From the NCBI GenBank assembly GCA_012932295.1, contig JAAONU010000016.1:16335530-16399529 (forward strand): 64,000 nucleotides of DNA. The letters are read 5' to 3'. Within the stretch, counting starts at the first letter, position 1. Each line of letters starts with the position of its first letter. Both the position numbers and the translations under genes were made by a program. The notes beneath the pieces were generated by a model. That model saw nothing but the letters and a program-made list of their open reading frames with translations, was not told where the DNA came from and did no database searches. This document shows positions 44,517-56,625 of this stretch, in pieces. Origin of the DNA: Cyclina sinensis. Lineage: Eukaryota; Mollusca; Bivalvia; Venerida; Veneridae.

Positions 44517-45415
44517 ATGCCCCCACAAAGTGGGAGCATATAACGTTGCACTTGTCCGTCAGTCAGTACGACCGTACCATAATACTACCGTACGTCTGTA
44601 CGTACGTCCCGAAATTTTGTGAACGCAACTCCTCTTAAACCGGATGGCAGATTTTGCTTAAACTTTCAGGGATGAACAACCTGAATGTGAAGATGATACA
44701 TGTAGTAAAGGAAGGAATTTTTGCTTCGACCAAATTTAACGGAATTATGGCCCTTTGTTGATTGTACGTCTGTGCGTACATCCCGAAATTTTTTGAATGC
44801 AACTTCTCTTATATCGGATGGCAGACTTTGCTTAAACTTTCAGGGATGAACAACCTTAATGTGTAGATGATAGTTCAGGAAGGACTTTTTGCTGCAACCA
44901 AATTTAATGGAATTATGGCCCTTTGTTGATTTTTTCACTATATACATGTACCATATAGCCAAATAAATTTGTGAACGCAACTCCTCATAAACCGGATGGC
45001 AGATTTTGCTTAAACTTTCAGGAATGAACAACCTTAATGTGTAGATGATAGTAAAGGAAGGAATTTTTGCTGTGACCAAATTTAACAGAATTATGGCCCT
45101 TTGTTGATTTTTTCACTATATATACCATAAAGTGAAATAAATTTGTGAACGCAACTCCTCATAAACCGGATGGCAGATTTTGCTTAAACTTTCAGGAATG
45201 AACAACCTTAAGGTGTAGATGATAGTAAGGGAAGAAATTTTTGCTGCGACCAAATTTAACGGAATTATGGCCCTTTGTTGATTTTTTCACTGTATCCCAT
45301 AAAGTGAAATAAATTTGTGAACGCAACTCCTCATAAACCGGATGGCAGATTTTGCTTAAACTTTCAGGGATGAACAACCTTAATGTGTAGATGATAGTAA
45401 AGGGATGTTAATGTT
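44517..45415 (+). mobile_element. HINE-like element H1, right-truncated
   Basis: Head ATGCCCCCACAAAGTGGGAGCAT (a good hairpin), a GTCCGTCAGTCAGTACG tract, then five units of about 140-180 bp. The units have 'gcaactcctcataaaccggatggcagattttgcttaaactttcagg' and 'ggaattatggccctttgttgatt'. It ends abruptly near 45415 with no third arm, so the right end has been lost. Minus-strand open frames here are repeat shadows. Confidence 0.7.
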
Positions 45416-45830
45416 TTTTACGGGACCTGACACACCTGGGGTTTCTATACTTTAATCTGTAGTTAACTTTCATGTGTAACATATTTTAAATTTTACCTGC
45501 TTACTTTAATATCAGCAACATGTAATTACTTGTGTGTCTCTTTCTTCGTCTTCACTAATGTGATTCATAGTACATAAATATTTACAACATTTTTATGTCG
45601 ACTATTCAAAGAATAAGGAGGTCTATTGTACTTGGGGCGTGGCTATCGGGTTAAAGTTTAGGGCAAGCTTCTCATTTTCACTATATCTTCCCTTTCTACT
45701 GCAGATATTTGGTTCAAACTTGGCGTAGACTGTGTCATTCCATCAAGGCCCATAACTCTGTTAAGCATTTTTATTAGTTATTCCCCTTTTAAGACTTTGA
45801 AAAATCTTTAATTTCAGGCTTTTACATGTA
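45416..45830. other. Unassigned stretch between H1 and pogo-like element
   Basis: No recognised gene. A few words ('ggttcaaacttggcgtagactgtgtcatt', 'ttattcccctttt') resemble generic repeat units. Confidence 0.4.
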
Positions 45831-47540
45831 CAGTACGCTCAGCGCGGATTTTGCAAAACCCGCGAGACCCCGCGGATGAGACTCATCGCGGACGAAATTT
45901 TGCACAAAACCGCAGACTGAAAATGTTCACCACCGCGGACATGAATCTGTGGCCGTAAGTGTTTTCCCCACGGAACGCCGCGGTAAATCGCGGCGGAACG
46001 CGGTGGTCAATCACCACGGATCGCGGTGAAAACTGTAGCTTTTTACGATTAATTATTGAAACTTCACTACTTAAAATATGTAAAATTTTATTTTGTAATA
46101 AAAAGAATTATGTAGATACAATGTATTTGTTGTTTGTACATCTTGTTGTTCTCTCTTTGTTGAATTACCATGAACAAAAATACTCTAAATCACGGCAAAT
46201 CATTGTCATATTAAATTCGAAAATAAAGTAGATATGCAAGTTCATGGTTGTGAAAACCACTTTTAAGTCAAATACTGAATAACCTCCGTGTACGGCATGT
46301 ACGAAAAAATTAACAAGAGACAACAATGAAAACGTCAATTTTTGTTTCTTACACCACGAAAATTTAATCCTTGTCAATATCTCCTTACAAAACTAGGTGT
46401 TACTATTTATAGATTTTCTGAAAATGAGAATTGAAAGTAGAGAGCAAGCATCCAAAAGCATGCAGCATTAGATCATGTGATGTGGAAAAGGCGGTAAAAT
46501 ACTGGGATTTTTTTATGGAAAATTACTCAGGCTTGCTGTCAAAGATTAGCTCTTGAATTACAACCAATAAAAATACGGTGTTGTATCACGTGTAAAGATC
46601 ATAGGTCACGGGAACTGTGATTGACAGGTTGTTCCTTTGAGGCTACATTTAGGTTTCACTACAGTATTACGATATCAAAGATTGTGAAATTCATCCCCAA
46701 ATGATAGAAATATAAAAGGGAAGTGTTGAGCCACTGAAATTTACAAGTGTTTGTTATGCATCGAAAAAATATATTTATACAAGATCTGTAGATTTCACTT
46801 TCAAACCAGAGCTCAGAATGGTTTATAAACTAGTTTGAAAAAAGGTGATTTAGTTTGTATTTAGGTATGTCATTCACACAGGTGTCAGCTGTGATTTTGA
46901 GTTAATCTGAAGGCATGGCGCCCTTTGTAAAAAGTTGATAGCCGCTATTGAGTGACGTAATTTCTTTGACAGTTAAAGCAGTTCACTTAAAATAACCCCG
47001 ATAATTAGCATGTGTAACATTAAGTAATTGTTGTTAGGAATGTTCTAATTTTCGACGGTTTTGGATAGTTCAAGGGAACAAGGATGCTGTAGTATACTCT
47101 GTAGTATGTAGTTTGTGTCTATCGACACGGTCACTTCAAATTTTACAGTCAAAACAAAGGTAACGTTTTTCGTTTTAAATGCCGTTTCAATATTTTTACA
47201 TCTAAAATTTTAACTAATATTATTACCATTTAAGTATTTTGGTTGATTTAAAGTCATATTGCAAAGTAAGAACACGGTGAAAATTTTATAAAATAAACAT
47301 TTATTTTTGAGCTATAGTTATAATGGCCGCCGCGTTCCGCCGCAAGAAACAGGTGACCGATTTTATCAATAATTTAAATATAATCTTCGGTATTTTGTCC
47401 GCGGTGGAAACAACTGGACACCGCGGATCGCGGCGGAAATTAGCCCTCTCATCGCGGACGTCCGCCGCGTTTGTCCGTAATAAGAAAAAATTGTCCACGG
47501 TGGTATCGCGGAAAAGGCAGAATCCGCGCTGAGCGTACTG
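45831..47540 (+). mobile_element. pogo/Tigger-like non-autonomous element
   Basis: Perfect 20-bp inverted ends (CAGTACGCTCAGCGCGGATT), flanked by TA on both sides. CAGT termini with a TA target are typical of pogo/Tigger within Tc1/mariner. CGCGG-rich motifs (gcggac, ccgcgg) cluster near both ends within an otherwise AT-rich 1.7 kb. No transposase is recognised. Confidence 0.85.
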
Positions 47541-49623
47541 TAGCAACCGAAAGGAAAAACTTTAAAAATCTTCTTGTCTGAAACCACAAGGCCTATGGCT
47601 TAGATATTTGGCATTTAGCACCCTCTAATGAAACTCTACAAAAATTGTTCAAATTACTTCCCTGGTGTCAAAATTGCCCGCCCCAGGGGTCACTTCATTT
47701 TGCATAGACTTATATAGGAAATCTTTAAAAATCTTCTTCTCAGAAACCACAATGCCTACAGCTAAGATATTTGGTATGTAGCATTGTCTAGTGGATGTCT
47801 ACCAAGTTTGTTCAAATTATGTCCCCTGGGTCAAAATTGGCCACACCCCAGGGTTCTCTTGGTTTACATATAGTTATATAGGAAAAACATGAAAAATCAT
47901 TTTTCTCCAAAACTAATAGGACTAGACCTTAGATATTTGGTGTGGAGCAATGTGTTGAGAACCTTTACCAGTATTGTTTATATGTTGGCCTGGGGGTCAA
48001 AATTTGCCCTGCCTGGGGGGCCCTTAATATGTAAAAAAGGCAATCTTTAAAAATCTTCTAACTGGAAACCTCAATGCCTACAGCTTAGATAATTGTAATG
48101 TAGCATTGTCTAGTGGATGTCTACCAAGTTTGTTCAAATTATGTCCCCTGGGTCAAAATTGGCCACGCCCCAGGGTTCTGTTGGTTTACATAAATTATAG
48201 TTTATTGGAAAAACATGAAAAATCATTTTTCTCCGAAACTTGTAGGACAAGACCTTAGATATTTGGTGTGGAGTATTGTGTGGAGAACCTTTACCAGTAT
48301 TGTTTATATGTTGGCCCCGGGGTCAAAATTGGCCCCACCCGGGGGGCCCTTAATTGTAAAAAAAGGCAATCTTTAAAAATCTTCTTACTGGAAACCTGAA
48401 TGCCTACAGCTACACGCCCCAGGGTTCTCTTGGTTTATGTTTAGTTATATAGGAAAAACATGAAAAATCATTTTTCTCGGACACTAATAGGACTACACCT
48501 TAGATATTTGGTGTGGAGTATTGTGTAGAGAACCTTTACCATTATTGTTTATATGTTGGCCCAGGGGTCAAAATTGGCCTTGCCCTGGGGGCCCTTAATA
48601 TATAAAAAGGCAATCTTTCAAAATCTTCTTACTAGAATCCTCAATGCCTACAGCATAGATATTTGATATGTAGCATTGTCTAGTGGATGTCTACCAAGTT
48701 TGTTCAAATTATGTTCCCTGGGTCAAAATTGGCCATGCCCCAGAGTTCTCTTTGTTTACATAGATTTATATAGGAAAAACATGAAAAATCATTTTTCTCC
48801 AAAACAAATAGGACTAGACCTTAGATATTTGGTGTTGAGTATTGTGTAGAGAACTTTCACCAGTATGGTTTATATGTTGGCCCGGGGGTCAAAATTTGCC
48901 CTGCCTGGGGGGCCCTTATTATGTAAAAAAGGCAATCTTTAAAAATCTTCTTACTGGAAACCTCAATGCCTACAGCTAAGATATTTGGTATGTAGCATTG
49001 TCTAGTGGATGTCTACCAAGTTTGTTCAAATTATGTTCCCTGGGTCAAAATTGGCCACGCCCCAGAGTTCTCTTGGTTTACATAGATTTATATAGGAGAA
49101 ACATGAAAAATAATTCTTTGTCTCCAAAACAAATAAGTCTAGACCTTAGATATTTGGTGTTGAGTATTGTGTAACCTTTACCAATATTGTTTAAATGTTG
49201 GCCCATGGGCCCAAATTTGCCCGCCCCAGCCTTAATATGTGAAAAAGGAAATCTTTAAAAATCTTCTTGTCTGAAACAACAAGGCCTAGAATTTTAAAAT
49301 TTGGCATGAAGCAATATCTTTGATATTCAATATATAGGTTCCTTGCATGGAATTCTACCCATGGATAGGGTTTGAGGTCACTGGGTCAAGGTCACCATAG
49401 CTTATAATAAATATTTTTATTTTCTGTCATAGAGCCTTTATTTATTGACTGATATTTTAGATATTTGGTTTGAAGGCACTTATATATTTTCAATTAAAAA
49501 ATGAAATACTGCTTAACAGCAAACCAACAGCCAAAGTAATCAGGTGAGCGATCCAGGGCAATCATGGCCCTCTTGTTTTTTTTTATTTTGAGGCCCCAAC
49601 TGGGTAACGCTGTTTATTCACTT

Positions 49624-49962
49624 TTATTTAATCTGGACTATGCCGTCTAAACCTTCATAGCCTTCCTCAATTTTCTGCATGAATAAATCTCCACTACATA
49701 CCAAAGCAAATGGTAATCGAAGATAACCATACCGACCATACATTGTGTTGAATGTTGTAAGGAATGATGCTTCCTTATCAAGTTTCAAGGCCCAATATCC
49801 ATACCTAGCATCCAGTTTTGTGAAAAACTTGGCACCATTGAGCTGTGGCAGGATACCATCTAGGGTTCTCATAGGATAATGAGGAAGTTGGATAGCTTTA
49901 TTTAGGTCACGGGGGTCCAGACATATTCTAATATTGCCGTTGCTTTTCTTGGCAATGACCAT
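49624..49962 (-). pseudogene. Gypsy reverse transcriptase, N-terminal part
   Basis: A 112-codon frame with the early RT blocks: IRICLDPRDLNKAI, the FFTKLDARYGYWALKLD block holding the first catalytic Asp, then FNTMYGRYGYLRLPF and the GLDGIVQI segment that normally leads straight into the Y/F-x-D-D motif. That motif and everything after it are gone, so the enzyme lacks two of its catalytic aspartates. The sequence upstream to 50281 is the protease-RT linker with frameshifts. Confidence 0.9.
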
Positions 49963-49966
49963 AGAG

Positions 49967-50600
49967 TTAACCCATTGTGTTGGCTAACTTACTTTTGTAA
50001 TAACACCTAAATTCTCTATACGGGCTAGCTTTGCATGTAAAGCTACTGGGACTCTCCTGCGTGGATGGACCTCGGGCGTAATTGAGGGGTCTGCATGAAT
50101 AGAACACTCCCCTGGAAATAACCCTATCCTTTTTAAAGACTTCATAATACTCCTCTAGAATTGACAGCTTAGTCTGAGGTGTATGAGGAAATTCAGACTC
50201 TGCTGAGTAAGTGAAATCAATCAAGCCAAAATCAATACCTGATTGAAGTCCAAGCAGTGGTGTAGACCTAGTGTCTACCACATGATATTGTACATTATTT
50301 ACTTGACCAGTCCCTGGGTGATTACTTCAAAGCGTAATGCATCCCTTCAAATCTAGCTCATTTCCATTGTAAGCTGATAACTTTGTCCTAGACTTCTCCA
50401 GAACAGACCGGACACTTAGACTCTGAAATACCTTACATGTATATGGTAAAATTTTAACTTGGCTTCCGGTATCAATTTTGAATTTTACTTGGGTTTTAGA
50501 AGTATCTACCTCAAATCCGCAAAAACTTGCCCATTTGTAACACTTGACTCTACACTGTCAATGAAAATATTATCACAATTTGAATTTACTTAATCCTCAC
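49967..50600 (-). pseudogene. Gypsy protease and linker remnant
   Basis: Minus-strand frames contain FKIDTGSQVKILP at about 50450-50490, the DTG/S active-site motif of a retroviral-type aspartic protease. Downstream, GLQSGIDFGLIDFTY leads into a linker (YEVFKKDRVI), then a shifted frame. Several stops and frame changes separate it from gag and RT. Confidence 0.7.
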
Positions 50601-50618
50601 AATTACTTTGAATCTCAT

Positions 50619-51447
50619 TCAGACTTGATTTGCACATAAATCCATATTGATTCCATCTTCTGCATTTAAAGCACTGTTTCCCTTTAGCTGAGCAGAACTG
50701 TGTCTTATCATGCGATTTTCCACACTTTTGACAGTTCCTCTTGTCATGATGAACATTGCCATCGACCCCTGTCTGTGTGCGCTTTGATGCTCCATTCTTT
50801 CCCTGGTTTGAGGAGTTATGACCAGACTGGCCTGAGGAGTTATGACCAGTATTCTTCTTCTTTGTTGTGGGTTTGATCCGAGTCGCTGAACAGCATTGAC
50901 TGAACTAGCTGCTTGATTCATTTCTCGCAGCTGCTCCTGAGCGTATTCAAAAGATTGACAAATTTGAATTGCTCTGTCCAGTATTAACTTGTCACCTTCA
51001 TGAATAAGTTTCTCCCTGATTTTCTGTGATTTCACGCCAAAAACTAGTCAATCTTTAATCATTTCATCTTTGTCTGTGAAATTGCAGTCTACTGCTTGAA
51101 GACGTAGCTTGGTTAGAAATTGTTCGAAAGACTGTTCACTGAGTTTCATTGTTGAATTTGTATCCTGCAAATATTGGATTAATTTTCAGTTGAAGATTAC
51201 ATTTGACTGCTTCATAGATTGTTCCAAGTCTTTTCCTCTGTTCGGCTGACAATCCAAGTGTCCCATATATATCACGTCCTTTTTCTCCCATCCATAGTAT
51301 AAAATATGTAATTTTCACACTCTCTTCCTTCCCTTCAAGTGGACCATTAAAGATCAAGTCACAATGCTCTTGAAACTTTCTCCAGGCTTCCAGAAGATTT
51401 GAACTTGTCCAGTTCATTGATGGTGTGGGTACACCATTTAAATCCAT
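50619..51447 (-). pseudogene. Gypsy gag remnant with zinc knuckle
   Basis: It starts at the ATG at 51447 about 115 nt after the PBS. The first frame (51136-51447) has LEAWRKFQEHCDLIF and YFILWMGEKGRDIY, typical of the capsid-like gag of mag/K02A2.6-type Gypsy elements. A second frame (50619-51035) covers the C-terminal half. At about 50640-50750, in a frame shifted from the main one, CQKCGKSHDKTQFC and a second Cys-rich repeat form zinc knuckles. Confidence 0.8.
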
Positions 51448-51560
51448 TGTGAAATATGAAATTCAGAACTGATTTTTTTTTGTATCAAGAATCCTCTAAC
51501 TTGAATGTTTACTTACTAAAATTAATTCCAAAGTTGCTGTGAGTTCAGTAACTCCTTTAT

Positions 51561-51571
51561 TCTGACACCAT
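51561..51571 (-). other. Primer binding site of the Gypsy element
   Basis: Directly inside the LTR the minus strand reads TGGTGTCAGAA, matching the 3' end expected of a tRNA primer (tRNA-Leu-type PBS by my recollection). Confidence 0.65.
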
Positions 51572-51753
51572 GTTATGTTACTATGTCCCTATGATGTGGA
51601 GATAAGGATAAGAACTACAGATGTGTGCTAACTATAATTTCATGTATAACTGTATTCTAAGAGTGTGAGTATCTACTGACCATGTGATAAAGCATGCACA
51701 GCTTCTTATATGTGATAGGGTAGACAAGTCTTGAATTTCTAGATACTCTTACA
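51571..51753 (-). repeat. Solo 5' LTR of the Gypsy element
   Basis: On the minus strand it starts TGTAAGAGTATC and ends ATAACA directly before the PBS. A TATAAGAAGC box lies at 51701-51710. The outer edge is inferred from the TGT start and could be off by a few bases. There is no second copy in the window. Confidence 0.65.
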
Positions 51754-52046
51754 ATACTGTTACTAAATCATGTAAAAGGCTTTTGTTAAATTCAACTTTA
51801 TTTCAGAGAGTTTTAGGGTAGTGGGTTTTTTAACCATTCAGCTAACAAAAGATTATGCTGACATTTCTTGAACTTCACATGGTGGATGCAAAAAAGCTCT
51901 AAGTGCTTAAAATGAAAAAATCATGAAGTACTTATTTACTTCATCATTCATCTCTTGATTCAGTGGGGTTCTGTTAACTGAAACCATGTTTCATAGCAAA
52001 TTTAGGACACACACACAAACACAACACAACACACCACACATGCACA

Positions 52047-52084
<38 letters not shown>

Positions 52085-52183
52085 ATAGTGATAAGAATTG
52101 TATGAATTTATTCTCCCTAAAAACAAAATATTGCAGTTGACGAAATGAATGTGTAAAATTTTAAAATGGAATTTGTTTCTTAG
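51754..52183. other. Intron with CA microsatellite
   Basis: AT-rich. A CA-rich microsatellite runs from 52006 to 52083, imperfect at first and then pure (CA)n. The intron ends with the acceptor tttgtttcttag at 52183. Confidence 0.7.
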
Positions 52184-52336
52184 GAAAGAGTTCAGAAGTG
52201 AATGTGACCATTTCTCTGGAGGGTACTACAGTGGAATGTAAGGATGATGCAAAGGGCATTAAGGATGCAGTTGCCAAATTAGTGAAAGAATGTGAAAAAG
52301 AAAGAATAACAAGCACAGGCATTTTTTGCAGTCAAG
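52184..52336 (+). CDS. Macro-domain gene, exon 6
   Basis: A 153-nt exon between tttgtttcttag and gtaata. Two bases complete the exon 5 codon, then 50 codons, with one base left over. It has a VNVTISLEGTTVECKDDAKG strand-turn segment, then IKDAVAKLVKECEKERI, a charged amphipathic helix. The strand-then-long-helix layout is reminiscent of the KH-like or RRM-like modules between macro domains in PARP14-type proteins, but that is an inference from shape only. Confidence 0.82.
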
Positions 52337-52723
52337 GTAATACTTTAGTTTTTGTGTCACTCTTTCGAAGAACGGCAATACATAAGGATCGTTTTGTCTG
52401 TCCATCACTTAACTTAACGTTGGCAATAACTTAGCTATTCCTTAACATTTACTCATCAAACTTTCAAGTTTTATTGCTTATGACAACAGGGTGGGGATAA
52501 TGCCAAAATTTTTAGGTCAAGGTCACATATGACAGAGTTATTTCCCTTTTTGTTGTTGGATTTTCTCACGAAAACTTAACTTTGGCTATAACTATGCCAT
52601 TTCTTAATATTTCTTCATCAAACTTTCCAGTTGTAATGCTTACAATGGTATCACTTAAGACAAAACCATTTCTCAATGGCAGATAGCCCTCAAATTTATT
52701 TTTGCAGTGTTATGCCCCTTTTT
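52337..52723 (+). repeat. Truncated repeat units
   Basis: Two units with 'ggcaataacttagctattccttaacatttactcatcaaactttcaagttttattgcttatgac'. They look like the body of a HINE-like element whose head and tail are missing. A4 follows directly. Confidence 0.45.
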
Positions 52724-53454
52724 AGTCCCCTACCGGTTTAACCTTCAAACTTAAATATTGGTTTCTTATCATCACCCACATCATATGTGACAAGGTTCAT
52801 AATTCTTGCACCTAAATTTTCAGAATTATCATCCTTGAACTTTGAATTTTTTCATCCTTTGTTGAAAAATTTGGTACATTTGTCTTTCCCTAAAAACTGT
52901 ATCCAGTGAAATGTGGATAAATGGCAGTATGGAGAATATCCACCTCATTTTTTTATAACCTAAAGCAGGAACTGTCCATCCGTTTATCAGTCATTTCCTC
53001 CGAAAACTTTACCATTGTCATATTTTCCTTAGTACTGAATGGAATTACTTCAAACTTGGCCACAACAATACCTTGGACAAGACCATTCCAATGAAGTACA
53101 TTTCTTTGACCTTGACCTCTGAATGACCTTGACCTTTAAAGTTTTCTTGTCCAAAAACTATAAGTTTGGCCATAATTTCCTTATTTCTGAACAGAATTAC
53201 TTCAAACTTGGTCACAACAACCCCTTCGATAAGACCTTTTCAACAACATATATTTCTTTGACCTTTACCTCTAAATGACCTTGACCTATGACATTTTCTT
53301 CTTTTATGGTACTTTGTACATGGATAGAGGATCATATGGAGATTATGCATGTCTCAGACAAATTCTTTAGTAAATTTCCACATATGGGTTGGAGTTAGGG
53401 AGATGGACATTGCACCAGTAGGGGACTGTTGCTTTGTCTGTGACAAGCTCTTGT
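52724..53454 (+). mobile_element. HINE-like element A4, internally deleted
   Basis: It keeps only AGTCCCCTACCGGT of the head, then jumps to 'ttcaaacttaaatattgg', an internal A position. It continues as in A2 to ACCAGTAGGGGACT, the hairpin and GCTCTTGT. The second head arm and the TCCG tract are lost. Confidence 0.8.
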
Positions 53455-53691
53455 GGTAATAGGTTCTATTACTGTACTATATACTAATAATATATTTTAG
53501 ACACAATATTATTAAAAATTATACAGTTTAACACTGAACTGAACAATAGGAAAGAGTGAATTAGCAGTTCATTGATATTTCAGTGCCTTTTCATGTCTTG
53601 TATCAATACTTGTAACGACATAATGAATTATAATGAAAAATGTCAGTAAAATGTTATAATTGTAAGCAGGGTGATGTGGTGTTTTATTTTT
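53455..53691. other. AT-rich spacer
   Basis: No feature seen. Confidence 0.4.
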
Positions 53692-54180
53692 AGCTCACCT
53701 GGCACAAAGTGCCAGAGTGAACTTTTGTCATACCCCAATTTCCGGTGTGCGTCGTGAGGCGTCAACAATTTCATTCAGATGACATCTCCTCTAAAACCAC
53801 TGGGCCAAATTAAATGAAACTTGCATGGGATGTTCCTTGCATGAAGCTCTTCCAAACTTGTTCAAAGAATTCAATTCCATGCAGAACTCTGGTTGCTATG
53901 GCAACTTAAAGGTAAAACTTTGAAAACCTTCTTGTTCAACTTAAAATTTCTTGGTTAACCTTTTTGTTAAAGTCCATTTCTTAAAGAGAGTCAAAGATAT
54001 TCCATTCAAACTTGGAATACTTGATCACCAGCAAAGCATGACCCCTGCAAAGATTGTTGGTACTCAAATCCCTAAGGTCAAAGTTAGCCCCACCCCCAGG
54101 GGTCACTTGATTTTGCTTATACTTATATTTAGGAAAAAAACTTCTTAAGCCTAGAAAACAAATATTAACTGACATGAGAT

Positions 54181-54425
54181 GGGTAAGTCCTTCCCCCCCC
54201 CCCACCGTACCCTCTGCATGGGGACCCTCCCCCGCCCCATTTTTATTTTTTAACACCACCCCCGCCCTTTTTTTTTTTTTTTTTTTTAATACATAGGTAC
54301 TTGACTCCCCATCCACCCCAAACCTGTCGCACACACCACCCTCACCCCCCAGGGTCCGATTTTTTATTTTTTTTTTTTTTAATACATACGTACTTGACTC
54401 CCCATCCACCCCCAAACCTGTTACT
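54181..54425 (+). repeat. Poly-C, poly-T and 'tacttgactcc' tandem units
   Basis: Two units of T run + 'aatacataggtacttgactccccatccacccc(c)aaacctgt' separated by C-rich sequence. The long minus-strand open frame across it is a consequence of low complexity. Confidence 0.7.
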
Positions 54426-54457
54426 CCTCGTCAAATGAGATTCCGCAATACAAATAG

Positions 54458-54480
54458 ATACTCTTCAGTGTGAAGAGTAT
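54458..54480. other. Perfect 10-bp hairpin
   Basis: ATACTCTTCA and TGAAGAGTAT separated by GTG. It lies in a 300-bp stretch (54426-54716) that interrupts B5 and matches no family described here. Confidence 0.8.
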
Positions 54481-55009
54481 GAATAAAGAAAAGTTACTAA
54501 AAATAGATGTATTTCCAAAGATTTAAACATGGGCGCTAAATGCAAATTGTAACGAGTACATGTACTTTCATTGGCTGAGATTGTGCATGGGAAATCTTCG
54601 GAAACCAATGAAAGTATTGAATTATTCATGAGTACGAAATATGACCAACCAATTGTCCCATGGTAGTAATGGATCGAACGTGGGTTTCCGACGATGTTAC
54701 AGCCAGAGCATTTAAACTTTATAGGATAATTGTATTAGAAGAACCCTATTGTTTTTAGGGTCCATAAGTCAAAGGTTAGTTCACAGGGACCTCTAGAGTG
54801 AAAACTGTTTCTGCTCGGTAACTGGAGTACCATTTCATCCAGAGCCTTCAAACTTAATAGGATGACTGCCTTCACTTAGTAAAAAAGCCTGTCATTTTTG
54901 GGGTCAGTAGGTCAAAAGTCAAGGTCACAGGGACCTTTAGAGTGAAAACTGTTTCTGCTCAGTAACTGGAGTACCATTACTCCCAGAACCCAAACATCAT
55001 AGGGTTATT

Positions 55010-56625
55010 ATGCCCCCCATTGAAGATGAGGGGGCATATAGTTTTGCAAATGTCCGTCGGTCGGTTGGTCGGTCGGTCCTTTGGTAAAAACTTCGTTTCT
55101 GATCAAGAACTAGAGAAGGCTTTGACCTAGGTTCACCAAACTTTAGTTTGCTGGTTGGTCATCACCAGTAGATGACCCCTACTGATTTTGAGGTCATTAG
55201 GTCAAAGGTCAAGCTCACAGGGACCTTCATCCTAAAAACGGTTTCCGATCAATAACTAGAGAACGCTTTGACCTAGATTCACAAAACTTGGTATGCTGGT
55301 TGGTCATCACCAGTAGATGACCCCTATTGACGTTGAGGTCATTAGGTCAAAGGTCAAGATAACAAAGACTTTCATCCTGAAAACGGTTTCTGATCAATAA
55401 CTAGAGAACGCTTTGACCTAGGTTCACCAAACTTAGTATGCTGGTTTGTCATCACCAATACATGACCCTTATTGACTTTGAGGTCATTAGGTCAAAGGTC
55501 AAGATTACAGGGACCTTCAACCTTAAAACGGTTTTCGATCAATTACTAGAGAACGCTTTGACCTAGGTTCACCAAACTTGGTATGCTGGTTGGTCATCAC
55601 CAGTAGATAACCCCTATTGATTTTTGGTCATGAGGTCAAAGGTCAATATCACAGGGACCTTCATCCTAAAAACGGTTTCCGATCAATAACTAGAGAACGC
55701 TTTGACCTAGATTCACAAAACTTGGTATGCTGGTTGGTCATCACCAGTAGATGACCCCTATTGACGTTGAGATCATTAGGTCAAAGGTCAAGATAACAAA
55801 GACTTTCATCCTGAAAACGGTTTCTGATCAATAACTAGAGAACGCTTTGACCTAGGTTCACCAAACTTAGTATGCTGGTTTGTCATCACCAATACATGAC
55901 CCTTATTGACTTTGAGGTCATTAGGTCAAAGGTCAAGATTACAGGGACCTTCAACCTTAAAACGGTTTTCGATCAATTACTAGAGAACGCTTTGACCTAG
56001 GTTCACCAAACTTGGTATGCTGGTTGGTCATCACCAGTAGATAACCCCTATTGATTTTTTGGTCATGAGGTCAAAGGTCAATATCACAGGGACCTTCATC
56101 CTTAAAACGGTTTCTGATCAATAACTAGAGAATGCTTTGACCTAGGTTCACAAAACTTGGTATGCTGGTTGGTCATCACCAGTAGATGACTTTGAGGTCA
56201 TTAGGTCAAAGGTCAAAATCACAAAAACTTTCATCCTGAAAACGGTTTCCGATCAATAACTACAGAATGCTTTGACCTAGGTTCACCAAACTTGGTATGC
56301 TGGGTAGTAATCACCAGTAAATGACCCCTATTGATTTGAGGTTATTAGGTCAAAGGTCAAGTTCACAGGGACCTTCATCCTAAAAACGGTTTCCGATCAC
56401 TAACTAGAGAATGCTTTGACCTAGGTTCACCAAACTTGGTATGCTGGTTGGTCATCACCAGTAGATGACCCCTATTGATATTGAGGTCATTAGGTCAAAG
56501 GTAAAGGCCACAGGGACCTTTATCCTAAAAATGGTTTCTGATCAATAACTAGAGAACACTTTGGCCAAACCACAAGCAATTAGGTGCTGCTGTGGGGCAT
56601 GTATGTTTTACAAACATTTCTTGTT
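55010..56625 (+). mobile_element. HINE-like element D2 nested in B5
   Basis: Left arm ATGCCCCCC, second arm GGGGGCAT, GTCGGTCGGTTGGTCGGTCGG tract, about ten D units, third arm GGGGCAT, the ATGTTTtacAAACAT hairpin and TTCTTGTT. The flanks ('catagggtt' and 'atattagaagaaccct') rejoin into a B5 unit without a target duplication. Units at 55314-55750 and 55750-56180 form a three-unit higher-order repeat. Confidence 0.88.

Larger units (their letters stand above)
43624..49577 (+). mobile_element. B4 composite with nested H1 and pogo-like element
   Basis: A complete B head (AGCTCACCTGAGCACAAAGTGCTCAAGGTGAGCT) and units run to about 44513, where family H begins. B units resume after the pogo-like element (47541) and run to a full B right end (TCAGGTGAGC, GGGCAATCATGGCCC, TCTTGTT at 49571-49577). 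Either one element with nested insertions or two B copies; the second half alone has at least eight units, alternating two sub-types. Confidence 0.65.
49590..51753 (-). mobile_element. Truncated Ty3/Gypsy retrotransposon
   Basis: Read on the minus strand: a 183-bp LTR (51571-51753), a PBS, gag, zinc knuckles, protease and the N-terminal half of reverse transcriptase. It then stops near 49590, against the tail of a B repeat. RNase H, integrase and the second LTR are missing, and gag-pol is broken by frameshifts, so it cannot move by itself. Confidence 0.85.

Noticed and set aside
44840..45377. Two similar minus-strand open frames
   Set aside because: Antisense to H1 tandem units; their similarity to each other is the repeat itself.
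53981..54415. 144-codon minus-strand open frame
   Set aside because: Poly-T and poly-C tracts read as Lys and Gly runs; low complexity, not a gene.
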